From Streptomyces sp. NBC_01244 (GTDB lineage Bacteria > Actinomycetota > Actinomycetes > Streptomycetales > Streptomycetaceae), in contig NZ_CP108488.1 in assembly GCF_035987325.1 (NCBI RefSeq), positions 4,030,001 through 4,094,000 of the forward strand: DNA of 64,000 nt, in the 5' to 3' direction. A model generated the notes under the pieces. It saw only the letters and a program-made list of their open reading frames with translations, ran no database searches and was not told where the DNA came from. A program made the translations under genes and the position numbers. Positions within the stretch are counted from its first letter, which is position 1. Each line of letters begins with the position of its first letter. This document shows positions 38,543-47,436 of this stretch, piece by piece.

Positions 38543-39315
38543 AGGTGCACCGCCCGCCGCAGCTCGCGCACCTGGTGGCGCAGCTGCTTGATCCGCAGCC
38601 GCGGGCCTCCGTCGGCCTGGCTGATGTGGGTGCGGGGCATCGCGTGGGGTCCGGCGAGCCGGCCGGGGTCGATGGCACAGGCATAGCCGTACCCGGCGGT
38701 CCGGGTCGCGGCGACGACCCGCGCGTCGATGTGCCCGTAGGGGTAGCAGAATCCGGCGGGCAGCGTCCCGGTCAGCTCCCGGATCAGCTCTCGACTGCCG
38801 TGCAGTTCCTGCGCGAGTACGTCGTCGGGGGCCGCGGTGAGGTCCTGGTGGAGCAGCCCGTGCGAGCCGATCTCCTGTCCGGCGGCGGCGACTTCGCGGA
38901 TGCCCTCGGCGGTGAGGAGGGGCTTGCGGGGGCCCAGCGGGTCCCAGACGTTGTCCACGCCGAGCCGCCCGGGCAGGACGAAGAGGGTGGCGGTGCAGTC
39001 GTAGCGGTGCAGCAGAGGCAGCGCGCGGGTCAGGAAGTCGGTGTAGCCGTCGTCGAAGGTCAGCCCGACCAGCCCGGCGCCCCGCCCGGCGGCGCGGGCC
39101 CGCAGCAGCTCGCCGACGGACACCCCGCGCAGCCCCCGGGAGCGCAGCCACAGCAGCTGGGCCTCCAGCGCGTGCGGGGTGACGGTGATGCCGTACGGGT
39201 CCTCGGCGGGATCGGTGAACTCGGCGACGGAGTGGTACATCAGGACCCACGGCGAGCCGGTGCGGCGGGCGGGGGCCGCCGCGGCGGGGGGCGCCGTTTC
39301 GGTGTCAGCGGACAT
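38539..39315 (-). CDS. Polysaccharide deacetylase (NodB family)
   Basis: This 258-residue carbohydrate esterase 4-type protein has motif 1 LTFDDGYTDF (metal-binding Asp-Asp), motif 2 IGSHGLLHQDL (H-x3-H) and motif 3 FCYPYGH. No signal peptide is visible, so it may act in the cytoplasm on a lipid-linked or nucleotide-linked intermediate, or be exported another way. It removes acetyl groups from N-acetylhexosamines, which would give a charged polymer. It overlaps both neighbours in the operon. Confidence 0.9.
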   Translation of the reverse strand: MSADTETAPPAAAAPARRTGSPWVLMYHSVAEFTDPAEDPYGITVTPHALEAQLLWLRSRGLRGVSVGELLRARAAGRGAGLVGLTFDDGYTDFLTRALPLLHRYDCTATLFVLPGRLGVDNVWDPLGPRKPLLTAEGIREVAAAGQEIGSHGLLHQDLTAAPDDVLAQELHGSRELIRELTGTLPAGFCYPYGHIDARVVAATRTAGYGYACAIDPGRLAGPHAMPRTHISQADGGPRLRIKQLRHQVRELRRAVHL

Positions 39316-41458
39316 TGCGGAACCTCTGGGTGAGCTGGGAGGTGAGGTGAGCGGTGAGCTGGGCGAGCTGGCCCGGCAGGGCGGTGACCTCCAGGGCCCG
39401 TATGGCCATGCCGGTGGCTCCGAACATGGCCGGGACCAGCAGGCAGCCGAGGGCGGCGCTGACCAGCGGGTCGGGGATCATCGGTCCGGCGATCCAGCCG
39501 GTGGCGCAGGCGGCGAGGGCCGCGACGGAGAGCCGGCCGATGCTGACGGCGACCCGGCGGACCTGGATGGCGATGATCCGCGAGCCGAGGCCGGTGAGCA
39601 GCAGTGCGGCGGTGGTGGAGATGCCGGCGGCGTTGGCGGCGGCGATCCCGTAGGTGCCCCACCAGCCGACGGCGAAGGCTCCGGCGACGATGTTGACGAG
39701 GAGTCCGGCGCCCATGGCGAGGGCGGGGAACCAGGTGGGCCGGGCGGTGGAGAAGAAGGGCCGCGAGAGCGCCCCGACGAGGCAGTGGCCGAGCAGGCCG
39801 AGGCCGTAGACCCGCATGACGGAGGCGGTGGCCTCGGTGTCGGCGTGGGTGAACGCCCCGCGCTCGAAGAGGACGTGGATGATCTGGGGGGCGTACCCGA
39901 TGACGAGTGCGGTGCCCATGAGGACGGCGAGCGAGGCGAGTGCGAGGTCCTGCTCGACCCGCCTGCGGGCCTTGTCCCGCTCCCCGCCGGCCATGGCCTG
40001 CGCGACGACGGGGAAGGTGACGGTGCAGATCATGAGGGAGAGCACCATCGGCATCTGTGCGACTTTTTGGGCGTAGTTGAGGTGCGAGATGGCTCCGGGC
40101 GGCAGCCCGGCGGCGAGGAACCGCTCGACGAGCACCTGGGACTGCCGGAACACGGCGAAGAAGATGACCGGGGCGATGACCCCGAAGGCGATCAGCGTCG
40201 GCCGGTCCCGGTCGCGCTGGCTGCGCGGGGCGCCCTTGGCGCGGGGCGGGCCGAAGCCCACGTTGCGGATGAAGGCGGGCAGTTGGACCAGGGCCATCAG
40301 CACGCCGCCGACGGCGACTCCGGCGGCAGCCGCGCGCACCCCCCACAGGGCGTGCAGGGCGACCATGGTCCCGATGATGCCGACGTTGTACGACACGTAG
40401 ATGGCTGCGGGCGGCACGAAGGAGCGGTGCGCCCTGAGGGCTGCGCTGAAGTAGCCGGCGATCCCGAAGGACAGCACGGTCAGGGCGGTCCACCGGGTGC
40501 ATTCGACGGCGAGCCCGGGGTCGGGCAGCCCCGGCGCGAGCACGCCCACGACGAGCGGCGCGGCGACGATCAGCACGGAGGCCACGGCGGCCAGGAGCAC
40601 CAGCAGCCGCGGCAGCGTGGCCCCCACGAGGAGCCGTACGGGATCCTGCGCGCGGGCCTCCTGGCGGGTGAGCCCGGCCCTGCTGGCGGCCCGGCGGGCC
40701 AGGGCATAGCTGAAGGCGGGCACCATCAGCAGGGCCATGGCGTCCTCGATGAGCAGCGTCGAGGCCATCTCGGGGACGGTCCAGGCGATGAGGAAGGCGT
40801 CGCTGTCGTGCCCGGCTCCGAAGAGGTGCGCGATGGTCTGGTCGCGGACCAGCCCGAACACCGCCCCGGCGGCGGTGAGCCCGGCGGTGACGGCGGCCGC
40901 CTTGGCGAGTGCGCCGCCGCTCCCCGAACGGGCCCCGTCGGCCGCCGCCTCGGGGCCACCGCCCCGGCGCCCGCGCCCCGCCGTCCCGCGCACCCCGAGG
41001 TCCCGCCCGGCCGCGGCATCCGGATCCCGGCCCGTCCCGGTCCGTACGGACCCGGCCGCCGCAGCGCCCAGTACGGGCCCGCGGACCGCCTCCGCGGCGC
41101 CCGGCTCCCCGCCCTGCGAGGCGGTCCCGACGGCCCCGGACCCGACGGCCCCGGACCCGGCGGGCCCCGGCCCCGGAGCGGCAGCGCCCCGGTCGAGTCC
41201 CGGGCCGGGGCGGCCGGTGGCCACCACACGGCCCGCTCCGGCGTCGCCCGCGGGGACGGGAATGCCCACGTGCGCGGCGCCGCGTCCGGCGGACAGCGGC
41301 CCGCCCGAGGCGGCCACGCGGCTCGCGTTCCCGTCCGGCCCCATGGACGGCGCGGTGCCGGGCGCGGGGGGTACGGGCGGGTGCGGCGGACGGCCCGCAG
41401 CCGCGGCGACCTCGGTCGCCGCGGCTGCGGGCCGCCGCCAGGGCGTCGTATCCGTCAC
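39305..41458 (-). CDS. MurJ/MviN-like lipid-linked oligosaccharide flippase
   Basis: This 717-residue protein has about 200 low-complexity Ala/Gly/Pro/Arg residues followed by a polytopic membrane domain. The domain includes GLVRDQTIAHLFGAGHDSDAF, split from FLIAWTVPEMASTLL and the later YGLGLLGHCLVGALSRPFFS pattern of MurJ proteins. The family flips lipid II or lipid-linked polysaccharide units across the membrane. Within this operon it is the probable Wzx-equivalent. The start could lie downstream, near the membrane domain. Confidence 0.85.
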   Translation of the reverse strand: MTDTTPWRRPAAAATEVAAAAGRPPHPPVPPAPGTAPSMGPDGNASRVAASGGPLSAGRGAAHVGIPVPAGDAGAGRVVATGRPGPGLDRGAAAPGPGPAGSGAVGSGAVGTASQGGEPGAAEAVRGPVLGAAAAGSVRTGTGRDPDAAAGRDLGVRGTAGRGRRGGGPEAAADGARSGSGGALAKAAAVTAGLTAAGAVFGLVRDQTIAHLFGAGHDSDAFLIAWTVPEMASTLLIEDAMALLMVPAFSYALARRAASRAGLTRQEARAQDPVRLLVGATLPRLLVLLAAVASVLIVAAPLVVGVLAPGLPDPGLAVECTRWTALTVLSFGIAGYFSAALRAHRSFVPPAAIYVSYNVGIIGTMVALHALWGVRAAAAGVAVGGVLMALVQLPAFIRNVGFGPPRAKGAPRSQRDRDRPTLIAFGVIAPVIFFAVFRQSQVLVERFLAAGLPPGAISHLNYAQKVAQMPMVLSLMICTVTFPVVAQAMAGGERDKARRRVEQDLALASLAVLMGTALVIGYAPQIIHVLFERGAFTHADTEATASVMRVYGLGLLGHCLVGALSRPFFSTARPTWFPALAMGAGLLVNIVAGAFAVGWWGTYGIAAANAAGISTTAALLLTGLGSRIIAIQVRRVAVSIGRLSVAALAACATGWIAGPMIPDPLVSAALGCLLVPAMFGATGMAIRALEVTALPGQLAQLTAHLTSQLTQRFRNVR

Positions 41459-42930
41459 CGGCCGGCCGCACCCTCAGGGACCGCGGCCCGGGCGGGCGCG
41501 GTGGCGCGCCGCCGCCCGCGGGCACGGGCACGGGCTCGAACTCCGACACCGACACCGGCACCGGCACCGGCACCGGCACGTTCGGCGGAGGCGAGGTCGC
41601 CCGTCCCGCCCCCGGAGGGAAGCGCCCACCAGGCCGCCAGGCCGATGATCACTCCGGTCAGGACGGTCGACGGGCCCCCGATGTCCGCGTAGAGGAAGTC
41701 GATGAGCTGCCACGCGAGCAGTCCGACCGCGACCAGTCCGCAGTCCCGCACCGCGGAGGATCCCGCCAGGCACCGCCGCAGGCCCGCCACCAGCAGGGCC
41801 AGCCAGCCGCCCGCCAGGGCGATGAGCCCGATCAGCCCCTGCTCGCTCAGGACCAGCAGGTACATGTTGTGCGGGGACAGCAGCGGCTGGCGGATGTACC
41901 CCTGTCCCGCGCCCGCGGTGTCGCTGCCGGAGGACAGCGCCAGCCCGGAGTGCGAGTCCCGGTTGGCCGGGAAGCCCTTCAGCCCCACTCCCACCGCCGG
42001 CCGCTCGCGCCACATCGACCCGGCCGCGGCCCACATCGTGTAGCGGTCGGTGACCGACTGGTCGGGGGCGTCGGAGACCTGTGTGATCGAGGTCAGCCGC
42101 TCCGCGACCATCGCGGAGCCGACGCCGAAACCGCCCACGAGCACCACCCCGGCGGCGGCCAGCGCGAGGAGCACCTTCAGGGCCCGCCGGATCCCGGCCA
42201 GGGCCATCACCAGTCCGGCCGCGGCGAAGGTCGCGATCCACGCGCCCCGGCTGAAGGACAGCACCAGCGGGAGCACCAGGACCAGGGCCGCCGCACCCGA
42301 GGCCCGCCGGACCCGGGCCGGCAGCCCCGGCGCGAGCGCGCCGGCCGTGGCGACGACCAGGCCGTAGGCCACGACAGTGGCCATGCCCATGACGTCCCCG
42401 GGTCCGAAGGTGCCGACGGCGCGGATGTCCTCGCCCTGGTACGAGGCCCCGGTGTGGGTGGCGAACTGCACCACGCCCACCGCTCCCTGGACCAGTGCCA
42501 GCACCACGAAGCACCCCGCGGCCAGCCGGAACTCCGAGGCGCTGCGCACCAGCAGCACGATCGCCGCCGGGACCAGCACGAACACCTGGAGGTAGCGCAC
42601 GAACCCGGGCAGGGCCGCGTACGGGTCCCCGGCGGTCACCGTCGCGACGGCGAGCCCGACGGCGGGCAGACCGAGGACGAACACCCCCAGCGGACTCAGT
42701 GGCCGGACCCGGCCCCGCAGGGCCTGGATCCCGCAGACGAACACGAGCAGGAGCGAGGCGGCGTCGGCCGGACCGACCTTCCCCGAGGCGGTGGCGTCAC
42801 CCGCCGGAACGGGGACCAGCAGGGCCAGTACGGTCGCGGCGAGCGGCAGCAGCGGCCAGTGCCGGCGCAGCAGATCGGCGGGGTCCGGGCAGGACCATGA
42901 CCTCGGTGACGTCGGTGCGGCAAGGCTCAT
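41455..42930 (-). CDS. O-antigen ligase/polymerase-like (Wzy-type) membrane protein
   Basis: This 491-residue protein has about 10-12 hydrophobic segments and a large central loop (TDRYTMWAAAGSMWRERPAV, then GVGLKGFP and SPHNMYLLVLSEQGLIGL), the signature of the Wzy_C/WaaL superfamily. It would polymerise or ligate repeat units outside the membrane. The C-terminal 45 residues are low-complexity (GAGAGAGVGVGVRARARARG), encoded by a (CCGGCA)-like hexamer tract near 41540-41580. It overlaps the flippase gene by 4 bases. Confidence 0.85.
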   Translation of the reverse strand: MSLAAPTSPRSWSCPDPADLLRRHWPLLPLAATVLALLVPVPAGDATASGKVGPADAASLLLVFVCGIQALRGRVRPLSPLGVFVLGLPAVGLAVATVTAGDPYAALPGFVRYLQVFVLVPAAIVLLVRSASEFRLAAGCFVVLALVQGAVGVVQFATHTGASYQGEDIRAVGTFGPGDVMGMATVVAYGLVVATAGALAPGLPARVRRASGAAALVLVLPLVLSFSRGAWIATFAAAGLVMALAGIRRALKVLLALAAAGVVLVGGFGVGSAMVAERLTSITQVSDAPDQSVTDRYTMWAAAGSMWRERPAVGVGLKGFPANRDSHSGLALSSGSDTAGAGQGYIRQPLLSPHNMYLLVLSEQGLIGLIALAGGWLALLVAGLRRCLAGSSAVRDCGLVAVGLLAWQLIDFLYADIGGPSTVLTGVIIGLAAWWALPSGGGTGDLASAERAGAGAGAGVGVGVRARARARGRRRATAPARAAVPEGAAGR

Positions 42931-42933
42931 GCT

Positions 42934-44523
42934 TTAGCTGCCCCCCAGCCGGAAGCGGAAGAAGGAGGCCGCGGTGCGGGCCAGGATCCACAGGTCCTGC
43001 CACAGCGACCAGGTGTCGATGTAGTGGTTGTCGAAGCGCGCCCGGTCCTCGATGGAGGTGTCACCGCGCAGGCCGTTGATCTGGGCGAGACCGGTGATGC
43101 CGACCGGCATCCGGTGCCGGGCCTCGTACCCGGGGTGCACGCTGCTGAACTTGGCCACGAAGAAGGGCCGTTCGGGGCGCGGACCGACCAGGCTCATGTC
43201 ACCCCGGACCACGTTCCACAGCTGCGGCAGCTCGTCCAGCGAGGACTTGCGCAGGAAGGAGCCGATCGGGCTCATCCGGCAGTCGCCGGCCACCGTCCAG
43301 CGGGTGGCGGACTCGTGCGCGTCGGCGCGCAGGGTGCGGAACTTCAGCAGGGTGAAGGGGCGTCCGTACAGGCCGACCCGCTCCTGCCGGAAGATCACCC
43401 CCGGCCCGTCGGAGATCCGTACGGCGAGCGCGCAGGCGCCCATCACGGGCGCGGCGGCGAGCAGCGCGATCGCGGCGAGCGAGGAGTCGATGGCCCGCTT
43501 CGCGTACCGCTCGACCGGCCTGGCCGGACGCGGCAGCAGCGGCTGGACGGCGTATCCCCACAGCTGGTCGGCGGGCTGCGCGACGCGCATCCCGGTGACC
43601 TTGGCGGTGCCCGCGGGGTCGGCGAGCCAGAGCCGGCAGCCGTGGTCGTGGAAGAGCCGGACCAGGGAGGCGGTGCGTTCGTCGGCCTCGGGCGGGCGGG
43701 TGAAGACGGCGTGCCGGACGGAGTTCTGGATGACGGCCCGCCGGATGTCCTCGTGGGTGGCCAGTACGGGTACTCCCGCGGCCCCCTCCCCGTCGGTCCC
43801 GGTGTCCGCGAGCCCGACGGGGCGCAGTCCGTACTCGGGGCGCCCGTGCAGGGCCGCGGCGACCGCGCTCGCCCCGGCGCCGGGTCCCACGACCAGGGCG
43901 GAGGCGGGGCGGCGGGCGCGGGTGCGGCGGCGGAGCTGGTTGACGACTCCGCGCCCCGCGCACGCCAGTACGACCTGGACGCAGACGGCGCCGAGCAGCG
44001 TGCTCCAGCCCAGGGCATCGCCCGGGGCGGCGGCGGCCAGCACCGCGGCGGCCGCGCACCACAGTGCGGCGGCCCGCCCGGCGAGCGCGGGCAGTTCGAG
44101 GAGCGCGGAGGGGGCGAGCCGCGGCCGGTACAGCCCGGCCTGCGCGTGCAGCGCGACCAGGGCCAGGGCGAGGGGAGCGGCCACCCCGAGCGGCAGCTCG
44201 GCTCCGGGCAGCGCCGCCACGGTCGCCGCGGCGGCGAACGCGTCGGCGGCCAGCAGCGGGGCGATCCCGTCCGGGCGGCGCACCCGCCCCGGCCGTACGG
44301 TGGCCCGGGCACGGTCGGCCTTGGGGCCGCGCGGGGGGTGGATGGCGGTCACGGAACGGCGGACGGCGGTGACGCCGGCGCTGGAGGCGGCACTGGTGGC
44401 CGTACTGATCACACCGGCGGCGCTGGTGGTGCCGGTGGTCGTGCCGGCGGTGCCGGTGATGCCGCCGGCGGGCCCCGTACCGCCCGGCCCGGTGTGCCGG
44501 GCGGGTGCGCTGTCCATCGTCAT
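42934..44523 (-). CDS. Polyprenyl glycosylphosphotransferase (initiating sugar transferase)
   Basis: This 529-residue protein has an N-terminal membrane part, a central Rossmann-like domain (ALVVGPGAGASAVAAALHG) and a C-terminal PglC/WbaP-like catalytic domain. The latter has KRAIDSSLAAIALL, FRQERVGLYGRPFTLLKFRT and LRKSSLDELPQLWNVVRGDM, ending LVGPRP. It transfers a sugar phosphate to undecaprenyl phosphate and so starts polymer synthesis. ATG 44523 overlaps the upstream glycosyltransferase by 4 bases. Confidence 0.92.
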   Translation of the reverse strand: MTMDSAPARHTGPGGTGPAGGITGTAGTTTGTTSAAGVISTATSAASSAGVTAVRRSVTAIHPPRGPKADRARATVRPGRVRRPDGIAPLLAADAFAAAATVAALPGAELPLGVAAPLALALVALHAQAGLYRPRLAPSALLELPALAGRAAALWCAAAAVLAAAAPGDALGWSTLLGAVCVQVVLACAGRGVVNQLRRRTRARRPASALVVGPGAGASAVAAALHGRPEYGLRPVGLADTGTDGEGAAGVPVLATHEDIRRAVIQNSVRHAVFTRPPEADERTASLVRLFHDHGCRLWLADPAGTAKVTGMRVAQPADQLWGYAVQPLLPRPARPVERYAKRAIDSSLAAIALLAAAPVMGACALAVRISDGPGVIFRQERVGLYGRPFTLLKFRTLRADAHESATRWTVAGDCRMSPIGSFLRKSSLDELPQLWNVVRGDMSLVGPRPERPFFVAKFSSVHPGYEARHRMPVGITGLAQINGLRGDTSIEDRARFDNHYIDTWSLWQDLWILARTAASFFRFRLGGS

Positions 44524-45740
44524 CGGCTGATGCGCTCCTGGTTCAAGGGCCGGGGCCTGCCCAGCAGTTCGTGATACAGACCGGTGACCGCGTCCGTGGT
44601 GCGCCGCACGTCGAATTCCATCCGCGCGTGCCGCTCCGCCTGCTCCCCGAGTGCGGCGAGCAGCCGCGGCTCGGCGAGCAGCCCGCCCAGGGCCTTGGCC
44701 AGCGCCGTCGGGTCCTCCGGTTCCACCAGACACAGCCGTCCCTGGCCGGGCGGGAGGCTCTCCCTGGCACCGCTGACGTCGGAGACCAGAACCGGTCGCC
44801 CACAGGCCATGGCTTCGAGCGGGGCGAGCGCCATGCCTTCCCACCGCGACGGCAGTACAACGAGATCGGCGGCCCGAAGCCACGGCCGGATGTCGAAGGC
44901 GGCCCCCGCGAAGTGGACCGAGGGCGGGGCCCCGCGGCGCAGCCGTTCCATGTCGGGGCCGTCCCCGACGAGCACGAGACGGGCCCCGGGAACGGCTCCG
45001 AGCAGCTCCGGCCAGGCACGCAGCAGCACGTCCTGCCCCTTCTGCTGGCAGAGCCGGCCGACGCAGACGGCGAGCGGCCCGTCCCCCTGGAAGGCGGATG
45101 GCAGCGGAAGTTCGGCGCGTGCCCGGGCCTTGTCCCGGACGGGGTCCGGGCCGCCGGGGCGGAAGTGGCGGAGGTCGACTCCGTTGCGGATCACCGACCA
45201 GCGGGCGGCGATCCCCTCGGACTCGCCGGTGCGGCGTTCGGCCTCGCTGACGCAGAGCACCCGGTCGGCCCAACGGGCCCCGAAGCGCTCCCAGCGCAGC
45301 GCGAGCGCGGCGGTGGCCCCGCCCACGGCGTCGAAGGACCAGGCGTGCGGCTGGAACACGGTCGGGACGGCCCCGCGCACGGCGAGCCGCCCGGCGAGTC
45401 CGGCCTTGGCGCTGTGGGCGTGCAGGATGTCGGGCCGGACCCGGCCGATCAGGCGGCGCGCGCCGAGCACTTCGGCGGCCAGGCCGGGTCCGGGAGCCCG
45501 CCCGGCACGCCAGGTGAGCACCTCGGCCCCGGCCTCGCGAGCGGCGTCCGCGAGCTGTCCGCCGCGCGGGCAGCCGACGTAGGTCCGCAGGCCGGCCGCG
45601 GACTGGGCGCGCACGAGGTCGACGACGACGCGGGCGACCCCGCCCTCGACCGGCTGGACGAGGTGGAGGACGACCGGAGGCCGGGAAGGGGAGGGAGAAG
45701 AAGAGGGGGAGGGGGAGGGGGAAGGAGGTTGTGTCGGCAC
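44520..45740 (-). CDS. GT4-family glycosyltransferase
   Basis: This 406-residue GT-B enzyme contains VVLHLVQPVEGGVARVVVDL, GRLCQQKGQDVLLRA, and PSRWEGMALAPLEAMACGRP (E-x7-E). GTG 45740 is preferred because longer starts would run into the preceding gene. The first residues are a Pro/Ser tract (PSPSPSPSSSPSPS). It should add the second sugar to the lipid carrier after the glycosylphosphotransferase encoded next. Confidence 0.85.
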   Translation of the reverse strand: MPTQPPSPSPSPSSSPSPSRPPVVLHLVQPVEGGVARVVVDLVRAQSAAGLRTYVGCPRGGQLADAAREAGAEVLTWRAGRAPGPGLAAEVLGARRLIGRVRPDILHAHSAKAGLAGRLAVRGAVPTVFQPHAWSFDAVGGATAALALRWERFGARWADRVLCVSEAERRTGESEGIAARWSVIRNGVDLRHFRPGGPDPVRDKARARAELPLPSAFQGDGPLAVCVGRLCQQKGQDVLLRAWPELLGAVPGARLVLVGDGPDMERLRRGAPPSVHFAGAAFDIRPWLRAADLVVLPSRWEGMALAPLEAMACGRPVLVSDVSGARESLPPGQGRLCLVEPEDPTALAKALGGLLAEPRLLAALGEQAERHARMEFDVRRTTDAVTGLYHELLGRPRPLNQERISR

Positions 45741-45759
45741 GGGGAGTGGTCTCCTGCGT

Positions 45760-46890
45760 TCAGCGGCGCGCGTCTGTCTGAACGAAGAGCACACCGAGGA
45801 AATGACCCTGGTTTTCGCCTGTGAACCCGAAGGTCAGGCTGCGGGCGCCACCGGACAGGGCGGGGCTCAGATCGAACACGTCCGCGTCATATCCGAGGTT
45901 ATTCATATGTTCGGGCTGTCGCACGAACGAGTGATCTCCGAATTCCGTGATCGTGGAATTCATAACATCATTAAAAGGATTTTCTCCATCGCTGAGACTG
46001 ATCCGGCGCCCGCTGTCGGCGGTCACCGTGAGTGAATCCCCGAGCGTTCCGCGGTCCCCGTCGTACGCGACCACCCCGGCCCGCCCCTGCGCGCCGGGCG
46101 CGGCGTCCAGACCGGTGAGCTCCACCGTCTCGCCCGCCGCCTCGCCGGCCCCCGCGGTCAGCCCTTCGAAGCCGTCCCAGATCGAGACCCTGCGCACCGG
46201 CTCCTGCGGGTGCTCGTAGGCCACCACCAGCGTCCAGCCGCCCCAGGCACCCATGGCCGAGTGCCCCATGGCGACGTTCAGCTGGGCCACCGTCCACATC
46301 CCGGCGCCGCCCTTGCGGACCAGCGGGGTCACGTCGGCGGAGGCCTGGTAGGCATCGCCGGCCGCGTCGCTGCGGTGCCCGATCGCCGTATCGGCCAGCA
46401 CCTCCTTGTACGCGCCGCCCGGCTCGGCGACGAGCACCCGGCCGTTGTCCTCCGGCGGCTTCTGCTCGCCGACCCGCAGGTTCCCGCCCCAGTACAGCCG
46501 GGCGTACGAGACCTTCGCGCCCGCCGGGACCTTGAGCTCGGCCCGGGTGGAGTTGTAGGTGTCCGGGTCCTTGTCGACCTCGTCGTAGAACATCTCGTAG
46601 TCGCCGTTGGTCCCGGCCGCGCCCTTGTTGACCGCGGCACAGGGCTCGGCGTGTTCCGACTCCTCCTTGCGGCAGCCGATGGACGAGTTCGAGGCCCGGA
46701 CCAGACCGCCGTGCTGCACGGCCTGGTAACGCTGGGTGAACGGCACCCGGGGCGCCTCCTTGACCAGCGGGCCCCGCGCGCCCGGCGGGGCGGCGGCACC
46801 TGCGGACGCACTGGCAAGGGGCGCGTTCACCGAAAGCGTGAGGCAGGACAGCAGACCGAGCGTGCCGAGGATTCTGCGGGAGGAACCCAT
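45760..46890 (-). CDS. Secreted DUF3344-like beta-sandwich protein, first gene of the polysaccharide operon
   Basis: This 376-residue protein has a signal peptide (MGSSRRILGTLGLLSCLTLS through ASASA). The mature start FTQRYQAVQHGGLVRASNSS, the paired Cys (IGCRKEE, EPCAAV), WGGNLRVGE and AWGGWTLVVAYE fit DUF3344-type extracellular proteins. ATG 46890 follows GGAGACAGGGTC; an earlier in-frame ATG at 46977 is less likely. It lies 19 bases before the glycosyltransferase gene and divergent from a chaplin gene, so it may link surface protein and polysaccharide layers. Confidence 0.72.
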   Translation of the reverse strand: MGSSRRILGTLGLLSCLTLSVNAPLASASAGAAAPPGARGPLVKEAPRVPFTQRYQAVQHGGLVRASNSSIGCRKEESEHAEPCAAVNKGAAGTNGDYEMFYDEVDKDPDTYNSTRAELKVPAGAKVSYARLYWGGNLRVGEQKPPEDNGRVLVAEPGGAYKEVLADTAIGHRSDAAGDAYQASADVTPLVRKGGAGMWTVAQLNVAMGHSAMGAWGGWTLVVAYEHPQEPVRRVSIWDGFEGLTAGAGEAAGETVELTGLDAAPGAQGRAGVVAYDGDRGTLGDSLTVTADSGRRISLSDGENPFNDVMNSTITEFGDHSFVRQPEHMNNLGYDADVFDLSPALSGGARSLTFGFTGENQGHFLGVLFVQTDARR

Positions 46891-47064
46891 GACCCTGTCT
46901 CCATTTTCGATCAAGGGGACAAAACAGGAGTGAACTTTGTCAGAAGTCAGGGGGGAAATCACGCCGGACTCGCCCATACGGCCTTTTGGGCGATAACACG
47001 CACCCTGGAGACGGGCGGGTCGTTATGGGTTGCACCATTGTTCGAACAGAAAGGAAAAACGGAG
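46891..47064. promoter_or_regulatory. Divergent promoter region of polysaccharide operon and chaplin
   Basis: These 174 bases separate the leftward operon start from the rightward chaplin start. AT-rich stretches (CATTTTCGATC, GTTATGGG) are present. No sigma-factor motif can be named with confidence. Co-regulation during aerial growth is plausible. Confidence 0.5.
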
Positions 47065-47319
47065 ATGAAGAAGAGGCTGGTGCGCGGCACCACCCTGGCG
47101 GTCGCGAGCACCGCGCTGCTGATGGGCGGCGCGGGCCTCGCCTCCGCGCACGGCGGCGACGGCGCGACGGCGAACGGCTTCACCGGCGAGTCCCCCGGCG
47201 TCCTGAGCGGGAACCTGCTCCAGGTCCCGGTCCACGTCCCGGTGAACGTCTGCGGCAACACCGTGAACGTGATCGCCCTGCTGAACCCCTCGTTCGGCAA
47301 CACCTGCGTCAACGCCTGA
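47065..47319 (+). CDS. Short chaplin
   Basis: This 84-residue protein has a signal peptide (MKKRLVRGTTLAVASTALLM through ASA) and one chaplin domain, SPGVLSGNLLQVPVHVPVNV followed by CGNTVNVIALLNPSFGNTC. It has the two conserved Cys that form a disulfide. Chaplins assemble into amyloid fibrils that make aerial hyphae and spores hydrophobic. The ribosome-binding site AAGGAAAAACGGAG precedes ATG 47065. It is the first gene of the cluster. Which S. coelicolor chaplin it corresponds to cannot be fixed by eye. Confidence 0.95.
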   Translation: MKKRLVRGTTLAVASTALLMGGAGLASAHGGDGATANGFTGESPGVLSGNLLQVPVHVPVNVCGNTVNVIALLNPSFGNTCVNA

Positions 47320-47436
47320 CGTCAACCGTGCCGCCCGAAACTTCGGCATCCGAGTGAAGACACGCAACCCAAACCGCGGTTGCGCCGTTGATCCGAGTGC
47401 TTGAGTACCGGGCAATCCTGCAAAAAAGGGACCATC

